This document shows, piece by piece, positions 8,844 to 16,886 of a stretch of DNA of 64,000 nt (within the stretch, counting starts at the first letter, position 1; every line of letters begins with the position of its first letter). Position numbers and translations under genes: made by a program. Under the pieces are notes generated by a model. It did not search any database, was not told the origin of the DNA, and was given only the letters and a program-made list of their open reading frames with translations. Origin of the DNA: Caballeronia sp. TF1N1 (lineage in GTDB: Bacteria; Pseudomonadota; Gammaproteobacteria; Burkholderiales; Burkholderiaceae); contig NZ_CP084626.1 of assembly GCF_022878925.1 (NCBI RefSeq), forward strand, positions 1,674,001-1,738,000, given 5' to 3'.

Positions 8844-9503
8844 ATGTCCACGACCTCCCTGCTCGTTCAATCGGCCCCGGTGCTGGCGCAAGGCGCGCTA
8901 CTGACGATCAAGTTCGCGCTCTATTCGATGTTCTTCGGACTCATCGCGGGCGTCGTCCTGGCGTTGATGGGCATAAGCCGCAGCCGCGCGCTCGTCGCCA
9001 TCGGCCGCTGCTATGTGAGCGTGATGCGCGGCACGCCGCTGCTCGTGCAGATCTTCGTGATCTACTACGGCCTGCCGAGCCTCGGCATTTCGCTCGACCC
9101 GACGCCCGCGGGCGTGATCGCGCTGTCGGCGAACGTCGCGGCGTATCTTTCGGAAAGCATGCGCGGCGCGATTCTCGGCATCCCCAACGGGCAATGGCTC
9201 GCCGCCTACAGTCTCGGTTTGTCGCGCGCGCAGACGCTGCGTTACGTGGTCGGGCCGCAAGCCTTGCGCATTGCGGTGCCGAGTTTGTCGAACAGTCTCA
9301 TCAGCCTGATCAAGGATACGTCGCTCGTCTCGGTCATCACCGTGACGGAGTTGCTGCGCAGCGCGCAGGAAGTGATCGCGGCGACGTATCAGCCGTTGCC
9401 GCTTTATCTCGCGGCGGCGTTCGTCTATTGGGTGCTCTGCAGCGTGCTGGAATTCGTGCAGCGCAGGTTCGAAAGACGCCTCGCGCTGCCGGGCCGGCAT
9501 TGA
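8844..9503 (+). CDS. Amino-acid ABC transporter permease (TcyL-like)
   Basis: A 219-residue His/Glu/Gln/Arg-type permease with about five membrane segments. GAIVL-type coupling loop and the motifs SVMRGTPLLVQIFVIYYGLP, AAYLSESMRGAI, GQWLAAYSLGLSRAQTLRYVVGPQALRIAVP and SNSLISLIKDTSLVSVI are those of TcyL. The start MSTTSLLVQSAP fits the family; the upstream in-frame start at 8760 adds residues with no similarity. The neighbour on the right is on the opposite strand, so the ATP-binding subunit must be encoded elsewhere. Confidence 0.9.
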   Translation: MSTTSLLVQSAPVLAQGALLTIKFALYSMFFGLIAGVVLALMGISRSRALVAIGRCYVSVMRGTPLLVQIFVIYYGLPSLGISLDPTPAGVIALSANVAAYLSESMRGAILGIPNGQWLAAYSLGLSRAQTLRYVVGPQALRIAVPSLSNSLISLIKDTSLVSVITVTELLRSAQEVIAATYQPLPLYLAAAFVYWVLCSVLEFVQRRFERRLALPGRH

Positions 9504-9522
9504 GCTGCACGGGCGGCGAACG

Positions 9523-10536
9523 CTAATCTGCCTCGAACGGGAAGCGCACGTTCAGATCGCGCCGCGCGGCATCGATGATGGCGATCATGCGCATCGACAT
9601 GGCGTGCGGCATGATCGGGCTTTCGGTGGCGCCCGCGCGCAGCAGCTCGCAGAAGTGCGCGGTCTCGTAGTTCAGGCCGCCGCCGCTGAAAGGCTCGTCG
9701 AGTTCGACGCGGCGTCCGTCCGTATAAACGATGCTCGCGCGCGCCGGGTTCCACCAGTTCTCGTGGATCGTCACCGTGCCTTGAGTGCCGCCGATGAGTG
9801 CATCGCCACGACCTTGCAGATCGAGCCCGCAGAATATCTGCGCGATGCCGCGCTCGTGGCGCACGTTGAGGCTCGCGAAGACATCCACGCCCGTTTCGCC
9901 CACGCGGCCGATCGTCTGCACGTCGAGCGCCTCGCCGAGCCAGTCGACCGCCAGAAACGCTTCGTAGACGCCGATATCGAGCAACGCGCCGCCGCCCGCT
10001 TCGAGTGAGAACGACGGATGATCGAGCGGCACGCCGGCTATCGAACAGCCCGCGCGCACGAGTCCGATCTCGCCGATGGGATCGCGCGCAAGATGCTCGC
10101 GCAAGCGGCGATAAAGCGGATAGAACGGCGGCTTCATCGCTTCCATGAAAAGCAGCTTGGACGCGCGCGCGGCGTCGATCATGATCTGCAAGGTGCGCGC
10201 GTTCACGGCGGCCGGTTTCTCGCAGAGCACGGCCTTGCCCGCTGCGAAGGCACGCAGCGCGTATTCGGGATGACTGTCCTGCATGGTCGCGATATAGACC
10301 GCGTCGATCTCGCCGAACATGGCGTCGAGGTCGTCGAAGGCGCGCGCGCCATGCGGTGCCGCCAGCGCGCGAGCGGGTTCGGCGCGTCGTGACCAGACGC
10401 CCGCGAGTGCCGCGCCATCGACATGCCCCAGGCTTTCGGCAAAGCGCCGTGCAATGCGTCCCGCACCCACGATGCCCCAGCGGATCGCGTTCGTCTTTCC
10501 CGTGTTCGTCGTCGTGTTCGTTTCGGTATTGCTCAA
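9523..10536 (-). CDS. Gfo/Idh/MocA family NAD(P)-dependent oxidoreductase
   Basis: A 337-residue oxidoreductase with an N-terminal Rossmann fold (GIVGAGRIARRFAESL, about residues 21-36), the conserved AGKAVLCEKPAAVN motif whose Lys is catalytic in the family, and a C-terminal alpha/beta sheet domain (GGGALLDIGVYEA). Substrates are usually sugars, inositols or trans-dihydrodiols; I cannot assign one here. The first 15 residues are a Thr/Asn-rich leader. It stands alone and is separated by a terminator from the GntR gene upstream. Confidence 0.88.
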   Translation of the reverse strand: MSNTETNTTTNTGKTNAIRWGIVGAGRIARRFAESLGHVDGAALAGVWSRRAEPARALAAPHGARAFDDLDAMFGEIDAVYIATMQDSHPEYALRAFAAGKAVLCEKPAAVNARTLQIMIDAARASKLLFMEAMKPPFYPLYRRLREHLARDPIGEIGLVRAGCSIAGVPLDHPSFSLEAGGGALLDIGVYEAFLAVDWLGEALDVQTIGRVGETGVDVFASLNVRHERGIAQIFCGLDLQGRGDALIGGTQGTVTIHENWWNPARASIVYTDGRRVELDEPFSGGGLNYETAHFCELLRAGATESPIMPHAMSMRMIAIIDAARRDLNVRFPFEAD

Positions 10537-10604
10537 AGCCGGTCTCCCGCGAGATGTTCATCGTGGGAGGCATTGTGCCTCAAGGAACCGCGCGGCCAAA
10601 TGCA

Positions 10605-10630
10605 AAAAGCCGGGACAGGTCCCGGCTTTT
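10605..10630 (-). terminator. Rho-independent terminator after the GntR gene
   Basis: A perfect 12-bp inverted repeat (AAAAGCCGGGAC and its complement) around AG. A run of five A on the plus strand just before it gives the U-tract for minus-strand transcription coming from the GntR gene that ends at 10649. Confidence 0.88.
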
Positions 10631-10648
10631 CACGCGATACGGACGCCG

Positions 10649-11407
10649 TTACGCGCCTGCCGGAGCATTCACGCTCGGCGGCTGCGCCGGATACTGCGGG
10701 CTCGAGCGCTCGAGCGAGAACGCGCGGCCCACTTCTTCCGCCGCGAGGTCGACGAGTGCGCGCGTCGCGCGCTCGGCTGCATCGGTATCTTTCGATTCGA
10801 TGGCTTCGACCACGAGCCGCTGCGCCGCAAGCGTCGCTTCGCGCACCGACTCGATGCCGTCGACGATCGGATTCACCGTCACGAGCGCACCGCGCACGAT
10901 CGCCGTCATCTGGCGAAAGAACTGATTGCCGCTCGCCGCCACGATACGCGTATGCAGCACTTCGTCGGCGGCCTGATATTCCGGCTCGCCAACCTGCAAT
11001 TGCGAAAGCGCGTCGAAGGCATCGCGAATGCCGGCGATCTCGTCAGGCGTCGCGCGGGCTGCTGCCAGCGCGGCGGCACGGGGCTCGATCAGCATGCGGA
11101 ATTCGATTACATCGCGCAGAAACGTCTGATCGGGCTTCGCGCGAAAACGCCAGCTCACGACATCTTCGTCGATCAGGCGCCAGTCGCTCATCGGCCGGAT
11201 GCGCGTGCCGGTTTTCGGCCGCACGTCCAGCATATGCCGCGCGAGCAGCATGGAGAGCGCTTCACGCATGACGGTCCGACTTACGTCGAACTCCTTCGAG
11301 AGGATGTCCTGCGGCGGCAATATCGCCCCATATTTCTGCTCGACGATCCCTGAGACGAGTCCGTCCATGACCTTCGCCACCAGCGATCGCTCTTTGTTTT
11401 CATCCAT
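10649..11407 (-). CDS. FadR-subfamily GntR transcriptional regulator
   Basis: A 252-residue regulator with an N-terminal winged helix (ILPPQDILSKEFDVSRTVMREALSML) and a C-terminal FCD ligand domain with the helix FRMLIEPRAAALAA and the metal-ligand histidines in the later helices (VLHTRIVAASGNQFF). FCD regulators usually sense small carboxylates, for instance sugar acids or lactate. The start MDENKERSL is set by a GGGGAGAAG ribosome site; an upstream in-frame start at 11461 is less likely. The nearest gene downstream is the Gfo/Idh/MocA oxidoreductase, a possible target by proximity only. Confidence 0.87.
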   Translation of the reverse strand: MDENKERSLVAKVMDGLVSGIVEQKYGAILPPQDILSKEFDVSRTVMREALSMLLARHMLDVRPKTGTRIRPMSDWRLIDEDVVSWRFRAKPDQTFLRDVIEFRMLIEPRAAALAAARATPDEIAGIRDAFDALSQLQVGEPEYQAADEVLHTRIVAASGNQFFRQMTAIVRGALVTVNPIVDGIESVREATLAAQRLVVEAIESKDTDAAERATRALVDLAAEEVGRAFSLERSSPQYPAQPPSVNAPAGA

Positions 11408-11899
11408 CTCGCTTCTCCCCTTTGTCGCCTGTCCGTAGCCATGTGTGTTCGTCGTGAACACGCTGTTTGCTCAGAGGCGCCGAGGCACGGCGACAACCGA
11501 CTGGTCCGGTCGTCGTGCCTGATACGTTGCGTCTTCGTTGCACCGAAAACCAGTTGGGAATTTCCTGACAGGGTATTCCCTCTGACGGGGTGCAATCGCC
11601 ACGTCGCCGCCCTTCTTGCTGCATGCCCTGAGTGCTGCACTCGCGCCGCGCGCGCGCCAGCATTCGTCAGGGAAACTGAAGAATGGCGACGTCGCAGCGC
11701 GGCGCGAGCGTTTTTTTGCGGTCCGTCCGAAATGCGAACCGGTCATGCAAGCATTTGAGCAAGCATCTCGTATGCGTTCTGTGCGACCGCGAACGCTCGC
11801 CCGATTCGATACCCCTTTTGTATGACACTCGCGCGCTTTATGCGGTACGTATGCGCGTTTTCGTCGTGCACCACTTAGTTCATTCGTCGGTCTATTCGC
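11408..11899. other. 492-base gene-free stretch with an inverted repeat
   Basis: No credible gene. An 11-bp inverted repeat with one mismatch (GGCACGGCGAC at 11484-11494, GTCGTCGTGCC at 11509-11519) surrounds a smaller symmetry CGACTGG-TC-CGGTCG-like core. It lies 77-112 bases before the GntR start, a reasonable position for an autoregulatory operator. The rest of the stretch, up to the end of the glycosyltransferase gene, shows nothing I can name. Confidence 0.45.
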
Positions 11900-13051
11900 T
11901 CATACGGCGCCATCGCGCGCGCGCGTGCGACGCGGGCCGACCGGCATCGCACGCGGCCGTTGCGAAGCGCGTTCCGCGAGCGTTTCCTGATAGATCGTCA
12001 GGTATTCGTTGCTTACGCGCTCGACTGAAAGCTGATGCAGATTCTGTCGCGCGCGCGCCGACAGTTGGCCGCGCGCCTGCGAGTCGAGCAGCAGCCAGCG
12101 CAGTTTCGCCGCCGCCTCGGCCGAATTGCCATCGGGCACGAGCACGCCCGCCGCGCCGCCATCGAGTAATTCGGGGATACCGCCGATACGCGTGGCAACG
12201 ATCGCGCACCCTGCCTCGCGCGCCTCGGCGATCACGAGCGGACTCGGGTCCTGAAGCGACAGCAACGCGAAGACATCGGCTTCGGCGAGATACGGACGCG
12301 GGTCCGCAACAAAGCCGGTGAAATGCACCGTCGCGCCCAGATCCAGCTCGGCGGCGAGCGTTTCCATTGCGCCGCGATCGGGCCCGTCGCCCACCAGGTA
12401 CAGATGCGGCTCCGGTATGAATTCCCGGTCGTGCATCGATTGCTCGCGCAACAGCGCGAATGCATGCAGCAAATCGGTAATACCCTTTCTTCGATACATC
12501 CCCGCCACGCAAACCACGTTCGGATGCTTCAAACGCAGGGGTTTCGGCGCGGGACGGCACACGAGCCGCGGCGCGCCTATCGCACCATTGCGCACGACCG
12601 AAAGCCGCTCGGCCCCGATACCGCGCGCGACGAGATCCTTCGCGACCGCATCGCTCACGGCGACCATGCGATCGCCCGAGCGCACCAGCGACGCGCTCTT
12701 CTGCAATTCATGGTGCACGGTCGTGACGAGCGCGAAGCGGCGGCGCATGCTGCCAAAGCGCGAGATCAATGCGCCCGTCATCATGTGCGCGTGCACGATA
12801 TCGGGATCGAATCGGTCGATAAGGCGATTGAAGCCCGCGATCATCGACGGGACGCGCCAAGGCTGGCGCGACTGTTGCAACGGAATATGCGTGATGCCGT
12901 GACGTCGCAAAAGCGGCTCGAATCCGCCGCCGGATGACGCCACGATTACCTCCTGCCCCATGCGCGCCTGCATGCAGGCGAGATCCACCATCATGTTGAC
13001 GGTGCCGTTGCCAATCGTCTGTGCGTGGTTGGCTAGATGGACTATTCGCAT
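11900..13051 (-). CDS. GT4-family glycosyltransferase
   Basis: A 383-residue GT-B glycosyltransferase of the GT4 type. The N-terminal domain begins MRIVHLANHAQTIGNGTVNM (a Gly-rich donor loop) and has IVHAHMMTGAL; the C-terminal domain has VVCVAGMYRRKGITDLLHAF, LYLVGDGPDRGAME, VHFTGFVADPRPYL and EADVFALLSLQDPSPLVIAEA. The last is the E-x7-E region, with Asp replacing the usual first Glu. The sugar and acceptor are unknown; surface polysaccharide or lipopolysaccharide synthesis is likely. The Arg-rich C-terminal 20 residues look disordered. No operon partner. Confidence 0.88.
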   Translation of the reverse strand: MRIVHLANHAQTIGNGTVNMMVDLACMQARMGQEVIVASSGGGFEPLLRRHGITHIPLQQSRQPWRVPSMIAGFNRLIDRFDPDIVHAHMMTGALISRFGSMRRRFALVTTVHHELQKSASLVRSGDRMVAVSDAVAKDLVARGIGAERLSVVRNGAIGAPRLVCRPAPKPLRLKHPNVVCVAGMYRRKGITDLLHAFALLREQSMHDREFIPEPHLYLVGDGPDRGAMETLAAELDLGATVHFTGFVADPRPYLAEADVFALLSLQDPSPLVIAEAREAGCAIVATRIGGIPELLDGGAAGVLVPDGNSAEAAAKLRWLLLDSQARGQLSARARQNLHQLSVERVSNEYLTIYQETLAERASQRPRAMPVGPRRTRARDGAV

Positions 13052-13174
13052 GTGGGTTCGGCACGCGCGACCTTGGTCGGCCCGCGTGTCCTGGATTGCC
13101 TTTCGTTTTTACAGCGTGGAATTCGTTGGATCGCGCGCGCCGCCTTTACGGCCAAGCAGCGCGCGCAAAGCTGC

Positions 13175-13699
13175 TTACAGCAACTCGTAGGTATTGGCGT
13201 GCAGTTGCGCCTTGCTGGCGCTCGCCGTTTCGCGCGCCGTCTGACGGCTCTTTCGCGTCAGACCGATGTACGGCATGCCGTGTTCGAGGAACGGACCTTC
13301 GGTCTTGCGAAAGCCGAACGCTTCGTAAAAGCCGCGCAGACTCACAGGCGCCGTGAGGCGCACGCCGCGTCCGGGCCAACGTTCCGCGGTCACTTCGAGC
13401 ACGCGTTCGATGAGCGCATGCGCCGTGCCGTCGCCGCGACGCAGCGGGCTCGTCAAGATCTTGTCGACGACGACTTCCGGGTCTTCGGCGTCGCCTTCGT
13501 GAATGCGCGCATAGGCGAGCACGGGCATCGAACGAGTCATGTCTTCGGCTGCGAAGACATGCACGCCGCTTTCATCGCGGCCATCGGGATCGAGGTGCAC
13601 ATGCGACTGTTCGACGACGAACACCGCACTGCGTGCGCGCAGAATCAGATAAAGCTCTCGCGCAGTGAGCTGTTCGAAATCAAGGGCTTTCCAGTTCAT
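13175..13699 (-). CDS. ElaA-like GNAT acetyltransferase
   Basis: A 174-residue GNAT protein starting MNWKALDFEQLTARELY, matching E. coli ElaA (LYLILRARSAVFVVEQ and the pantothenate loop region around LRRGDGTAHALIERVL). The target is not known for the family. The start is chosen from a GGAGA ribosome site nine bases upstream; two upstream in-frame ATGs (13714 and 13750) lack one. The C-terminal 25 residues are unlike ElaA and probably flexible. Confidence 0.85.
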   Translation of the reverse strand: MNWKALDFEQLTARELYLILRARSAVFVVEQSHVHLDPDGRDESGVHVFAAEDMTRSMPVLAYARIHEGDAEDPEVVVDKILTSPLRRGDGTAHALIERVLEVTAERWPGRGVRLTAPVSLRGFYEAFGFRKTEGPFLEHGMPYIGLTRKSRQTARETASASKAQLHANTYELL

Positions 13700-13837
13700 C
13701 GTTTTATTCTCCATGCTCGGGCCGGATAAAACCGGCGTGGCGACCATCACACGTTACGTCCCGGTGAGCCAACATTCCGTGCGGCGGCGCACCGACGATA
13801 GCCCTTGCAGCCCCGTCAAATAAGGCCAACCGCACGC

Positions 13838-13962
13838 AAGGCGTCTCGGGGAAAAAGACGCCTTCGAACCTAAAACCGCATACACGGGCCGCGATGCACC
13901 GTTCGCCGCCCATAAGTGCATGCAACCGTGCACCCGGCGCGATTTCGTGCATTCGCATGCAC
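13838..13962. promoter_or_regulatory. Hairpin and GTGCA/TGCAC motif cluster between elaA-like and DUF1839 genes
   Basis: In the 422-base gap 13700-14121 there are two symmetric elements. One is a perfect 9-bp hairpin AAGGCGTCT (13838-13846) / AGACGCCTT (13856-13864), without a T-tract on either side. The other is a set of GTGCA half-sites at 13916, 13928 and 13947, the last in the palindrome GTGCAT-TCGC-ATGCAC (13947-13962). They could be operators for the divergent genes; no regulator is assigned. Confidence 0.35.
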
Positions 13963-14121
13963 CGATAGCGCTCGCTTCATGCGGCACCTTCATGGGAAAA
14001 TCGAGATGCTTACCGCCGTCGACCGCGACTCGGGCGCGCAAAAAAACGAAAGCAAAAATGACTGCATGCCCGACCGCACGGGCGGTATCGGACGCCGTCC
14101 TTACTGCTCAGAGGTCAACGC

Positions 14122-15162
14122 ATGAACGCGTTCCACACCGGCGGTGTGACGGGTTCCGACGCAGGCCGTTCGCGCGTCGTGCAACTCGACCCCTTGCGCC
14201 TGCGCGCGCGGCGGCATCACGCGCATGCGTTGCATCGTGGCGAGCGCATCTGGCGCGACGGCGCGGGACCCGTCGATCTCTGGATCGAGCTTCTGCATGG
14301 CAATGGTCTCGAACCGCGCGCGGCACTCGCGTATAGCGTCGCGCAAGACTTCGAGGACGACCAGTTCACGCTCGGCCGCATGACACCGGAAGACATCGAA
14401 AAGCTTTACGGCCTGCAAGTGCAGGAGCTTTCGATCTTCCATTCGCTCGAAGAACGCGCGCTCGTGCAGACGCGCCGCGCAAACACCGTGCTGATCGAAA
14501 CGGATGCGTTCTTCTTGCCCGACACGCGGTCGGCTTCTTACCATCGCGAGCATGCGAAGACGACTATCGGCATCGATGTGATCGATCCCAATGCGCGGCG
14601 TCTCGGCTACTTTCATCACACGGGCTACCATCTGCTCGATGGCGATGACTACAACGGCGTGCTGGGCTTGCCCGCCAGCGACGCAAGCACGTTGGCCGCG
14701 ACACTTTTCCCGCATGTCGAGTTCGTCAAGCGTGTACGTGAACCGCTTACCGGAACGGCCCTGGCGGAAGCATCGGCCGATCTGTTGTGCGCGCATTTGC
14801 TGCGACGTCCTTTGCACAATCCGATCACGCGCTGGCGTGCTGCCTTTCCCGAACATGTCGATGCCATGCTCGCGCGCGGTGACGCTTACACGCAGCTCTA
14901 CTTCGCAAACGTAATGCGACAGCTCGGCGCGAACTTCGAACTGCTTGCGCACTACCTGCAATGGATGCGCGAGCAAGGCTTCGACATACCCGTGCAAACG
15001 CATACCAGCGCCCGCAAGATCGCAAGCGAGACCATGGTCATGCAATGCCGTCTCGCTCGCTCGCTTTCACGACACCATCACGAGCTTTGCGAAGCCTCTT
15101 TCGATGTTCTCGAAGATGCGTATTCGCGCGTAGTGCCGCCTCTCGCCGCTATAGTCTGTTGA
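14122..15162 (+). CDS. DUF1839 family protein
   Basis: A 346-residue protein of unknown function belonging, by recognition of the core LDP-x-R-RR-HH-x-LH-x-GERIWRD...VDLWIELLHGNGLEPRAALAYSV and DFEDDQFTLG, to DUF1839. The rest contains ETDAFFLPDT (acidic), HAKTTIGIDVID and GYFHHTGYHLLDGDDY, conserved-looking acidic and His-rich segments that could bind metal or a nucleotide. I recall DUF1839 genes lying near amino-acid:carrier-protein ligases in other bacteria, but no such gene is here. It is monocistronic, followed by a 1-kb empty region. Confidence 0.72.
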   Translation: MNAFHTGGVTGSDAGRSRVVQLDPLRLRARRHHAHALHRGERIWRDGAGPVDLWIELLHGNGLEPRAALAYSVAQDFEDDQFTLGRMTPEDIEKLYGLQVQELSIFHSLEERALVQTRRANTVLIETDAFFLPDTRSASYHREHAKTTIGIDVIDPNARRLGYFHHTGYHLLDGDDYNGVLGLPASDASTLAATLFPHVEFVKRVREPLTGTALAEASADLLCAHLLRRPLHNPITRWRAAFPEHVDAMLARGDAYTQLYFANVMRQLGANFELLAHYLQWMREQGFDIPVQTHTSARKIASETMVMQCRLARSLSRHHHELCEASFDVLEDAYSRVVPPLAAIVC

Positions 15163-16050
15163 ACATTTCATAGCATGATTCATGAGATGCGCCCTTTGCG
15201 GCGCCCTCATTTCGAGCCTTATTTCAAGGGGTTTTCTGCTTGCTCCAATCTCTCGGCGACATGGCACGCCAAGTGTGTTAGTCAAATCTCACGCTGCTTT
15301 GCGCTGTGTTCAACGCTTCACGCGACACACAAGCGCTCGAAGTTGTCCTCGATGAAACATTTCTGAATTCTTCCCTCCGCGTAATTCGGCGTTGTCGCAA
15401 AGCACCAAACCATCAATTGTCACGCAAACGTTTTACGCTGAATCATCGTGATGAGGTTCGTTGAAGCATGCTGTGCAAGCCTCGTATGGGCCGATGTAAG
15501 CCATCACGGCCGACATGAAGATCGTTCACCGTGATGCTTATCGCGTGAGGTTTCCATATCGCGCAAGAGCCGCAACGTTTTGCCCTTGAACGCGAATCAC
15601 GACCATGCACGGCTTGCATGGCGCAAAGACATACGCAGCAAGGCTTTGCGGATAAGCAAGCGAATCATCCACGAATGCACGTTCGCTTGCCCACGAAGCC
15701 GATGGAACACGGATGAATCAATTTTCAAACTCCCTACGAAAGAAGGAAGGTTTGCAACCTGATGTCTCCCCAAGAGCCCTGTCGCGCGGTAATGCGATAT
15801 GACCAATCCTTCATTCGGGGGGATCGCAACAATGCTACGTATTGGGTCGCATACGTATTCCTAAGACCAGCAATGTTCAAAACTGAAACAAAAATGCTTC
15901 GCTGCACTGCATCACAAACGGCGGATTTGCACTGAGGCCCCGCCCACATTGACGCTCGCCGCATTGGCACAGTCCTCGCTAAAAGAGTGTCGCCACCCGA
16001 TCGACGCAATCAACCAAATCAACTCATGCGCGACACAGGAGCTACGGGGC
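15163..16050. other. Gene-free stretch, lower GC than its surroundings
   Basis: Together with the next 87 bases this is about 975 bases without a credible gene. Short open frames occur on both strands but lack ribosome sites, codon bias or family similarity. It is visibly richer in A+T than the flanking genes. One inverted repeat, CATCACGG (15502-15509) / CCGTGATG (15529-15536), is present. The stretch could hold a long leader, a small RNA or decayed coding sequence; nothing more can be supported. Confidence 0.5.
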
Positions 16051-16090
16051 TGATGTGAAGGACGGAATGTGTTGGATAACGTTCACATCA
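16051..16090. promoter_or_regulatory. Candidate Crp-type operator upstream of the Crp/Fnr-like gene
   Basis: A perfect 9-bp inverted repeat, TGATGTGAA (16051-16059) and TTCACATCA (16082-16090), lies 47 bases before the regulator start. Each arm holds the Crp half-site TGTGA or TCACA, but the arms are 22 bases apart instead of the usual six. It may be two half-sites for an oligomer, or a leader hairpin. Confidence 0.5.
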
Positions 16091-16137
16091 GTAAATAAAA
16101 GAGTGAAGCGCACTGCGCGAGCTACGAGAGAACAACC

Positions 16138-16884
16138 ATGCTGACCCTCCAGTCCGACCTGCACGGCAACCATTTGCTTGGCGCGCTTCCGGCGCACGAA
16201 TGGCAAGCACTGACTCCGCATCTCGAGCTCGTTCAACTGCGCACCGAACAACTGCTGTGCGATTCCGGCCAGCGCATTCATCACGTCTATTTCCCGACGA
16301 CGGCCATCATCTCGTTGCTGCATACCATGGAAGATGGCGGTTCCGTCGAAATCGCGGCGGTCGGCCGCGAAGGCATGACGGGCGTGCCGGTGCTCACGGG
16401 CGGCGAAACCATGCCGACGCGCGTGCAAGTGCAGTGCCCCGGCTTCGCGTATCGCATGAGCGCGCAAGCGCTGCGCGACCAGTTCGCGCGTTCCGACTTC
16501 CTGCGCCGCCTGATGCTTCTCTATATGCAAGCGCTGCTCACGCAAGTCGCGCAGACGGCCGCATGCAACCGCCATCATTCGCTCAATAAGCAACTTTGCC
16601 GCTGGCTTCTGATCGAAATCGATCGTACGGCGTCCAACGAACTACAAGTGACGCAACAATTAATTGCCGATATGCTGGGCGTACGCCGTGAAGGCGTGAC
16701 CGAAGCAGCCGGCAAGCTGCACGATGCGGGCCTCATCCATCACAGCCGCGGCTGTATCAAGGTGGTGGACCGCGAAGGGCTCGAAGCCCGCGCCTGCGAG
16801 TGCTACGGCCTCGTGAAGCGTGAATTCGACCGCCTGCTGCCGCGCATGCGCGTGCAGGAAAACGTCTCCGTTCCCAGCGCCTGA
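16138..16884 (+). CDS. Crp/Fnr-family transcriptional regulator
   Basis: A 248-residue Crp/Fnr-superfamily protein. The N-terminal cyclic-nucleotide-like barrel contains IHHVYFPTTAIISLLHTMEDGGSVEIA and AAVGREGMTGVPVL, a variant that lacks the Arg-Ser phosphate-binding cassette of true Crp. It has no N-terminal Fnr-type cysteine cluster. The long dimer helix is followed by the HTH LTQ-like segment VTQQLIADMLGVRREGVTEAAGKL and the wing GLIHHSRGCIKVVDREGLE. This subgroup is often found beside exopolysaccharide priming transferases; here the next gene starts two bases after the stop, so the two are co-transcribed. Confidence 0.88.
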   Translation: MLTLQSDLHGNHLLGALPAHEWQALTPHLELVQLRTEQLLCDSGQRIHHVYFPTTAIISLLHTMEDGGSVEIAAVGREGMTGVPVLTGGETMPTRVQVQCPGFAYRMSAQALRDQFARSDFLRRLMLLYMQALLTQVAQTAACNRHHSLNKQLCRWLLIEIDRTASNELQVTQQLIADMLGVRREGVTEAAGKLHDAGLIHHSRGCIKVVDREGLEARACECYGLVKREFDRLLPRMRVQENVSVPSA

Positions 16885-16886
16885 TA

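Noticed and set aside
15175..15762. Small open frames of 60-70 codons in the 1-kb gap
   Set aside because: No ribosome sites, no codon bias and no recognisable domains.
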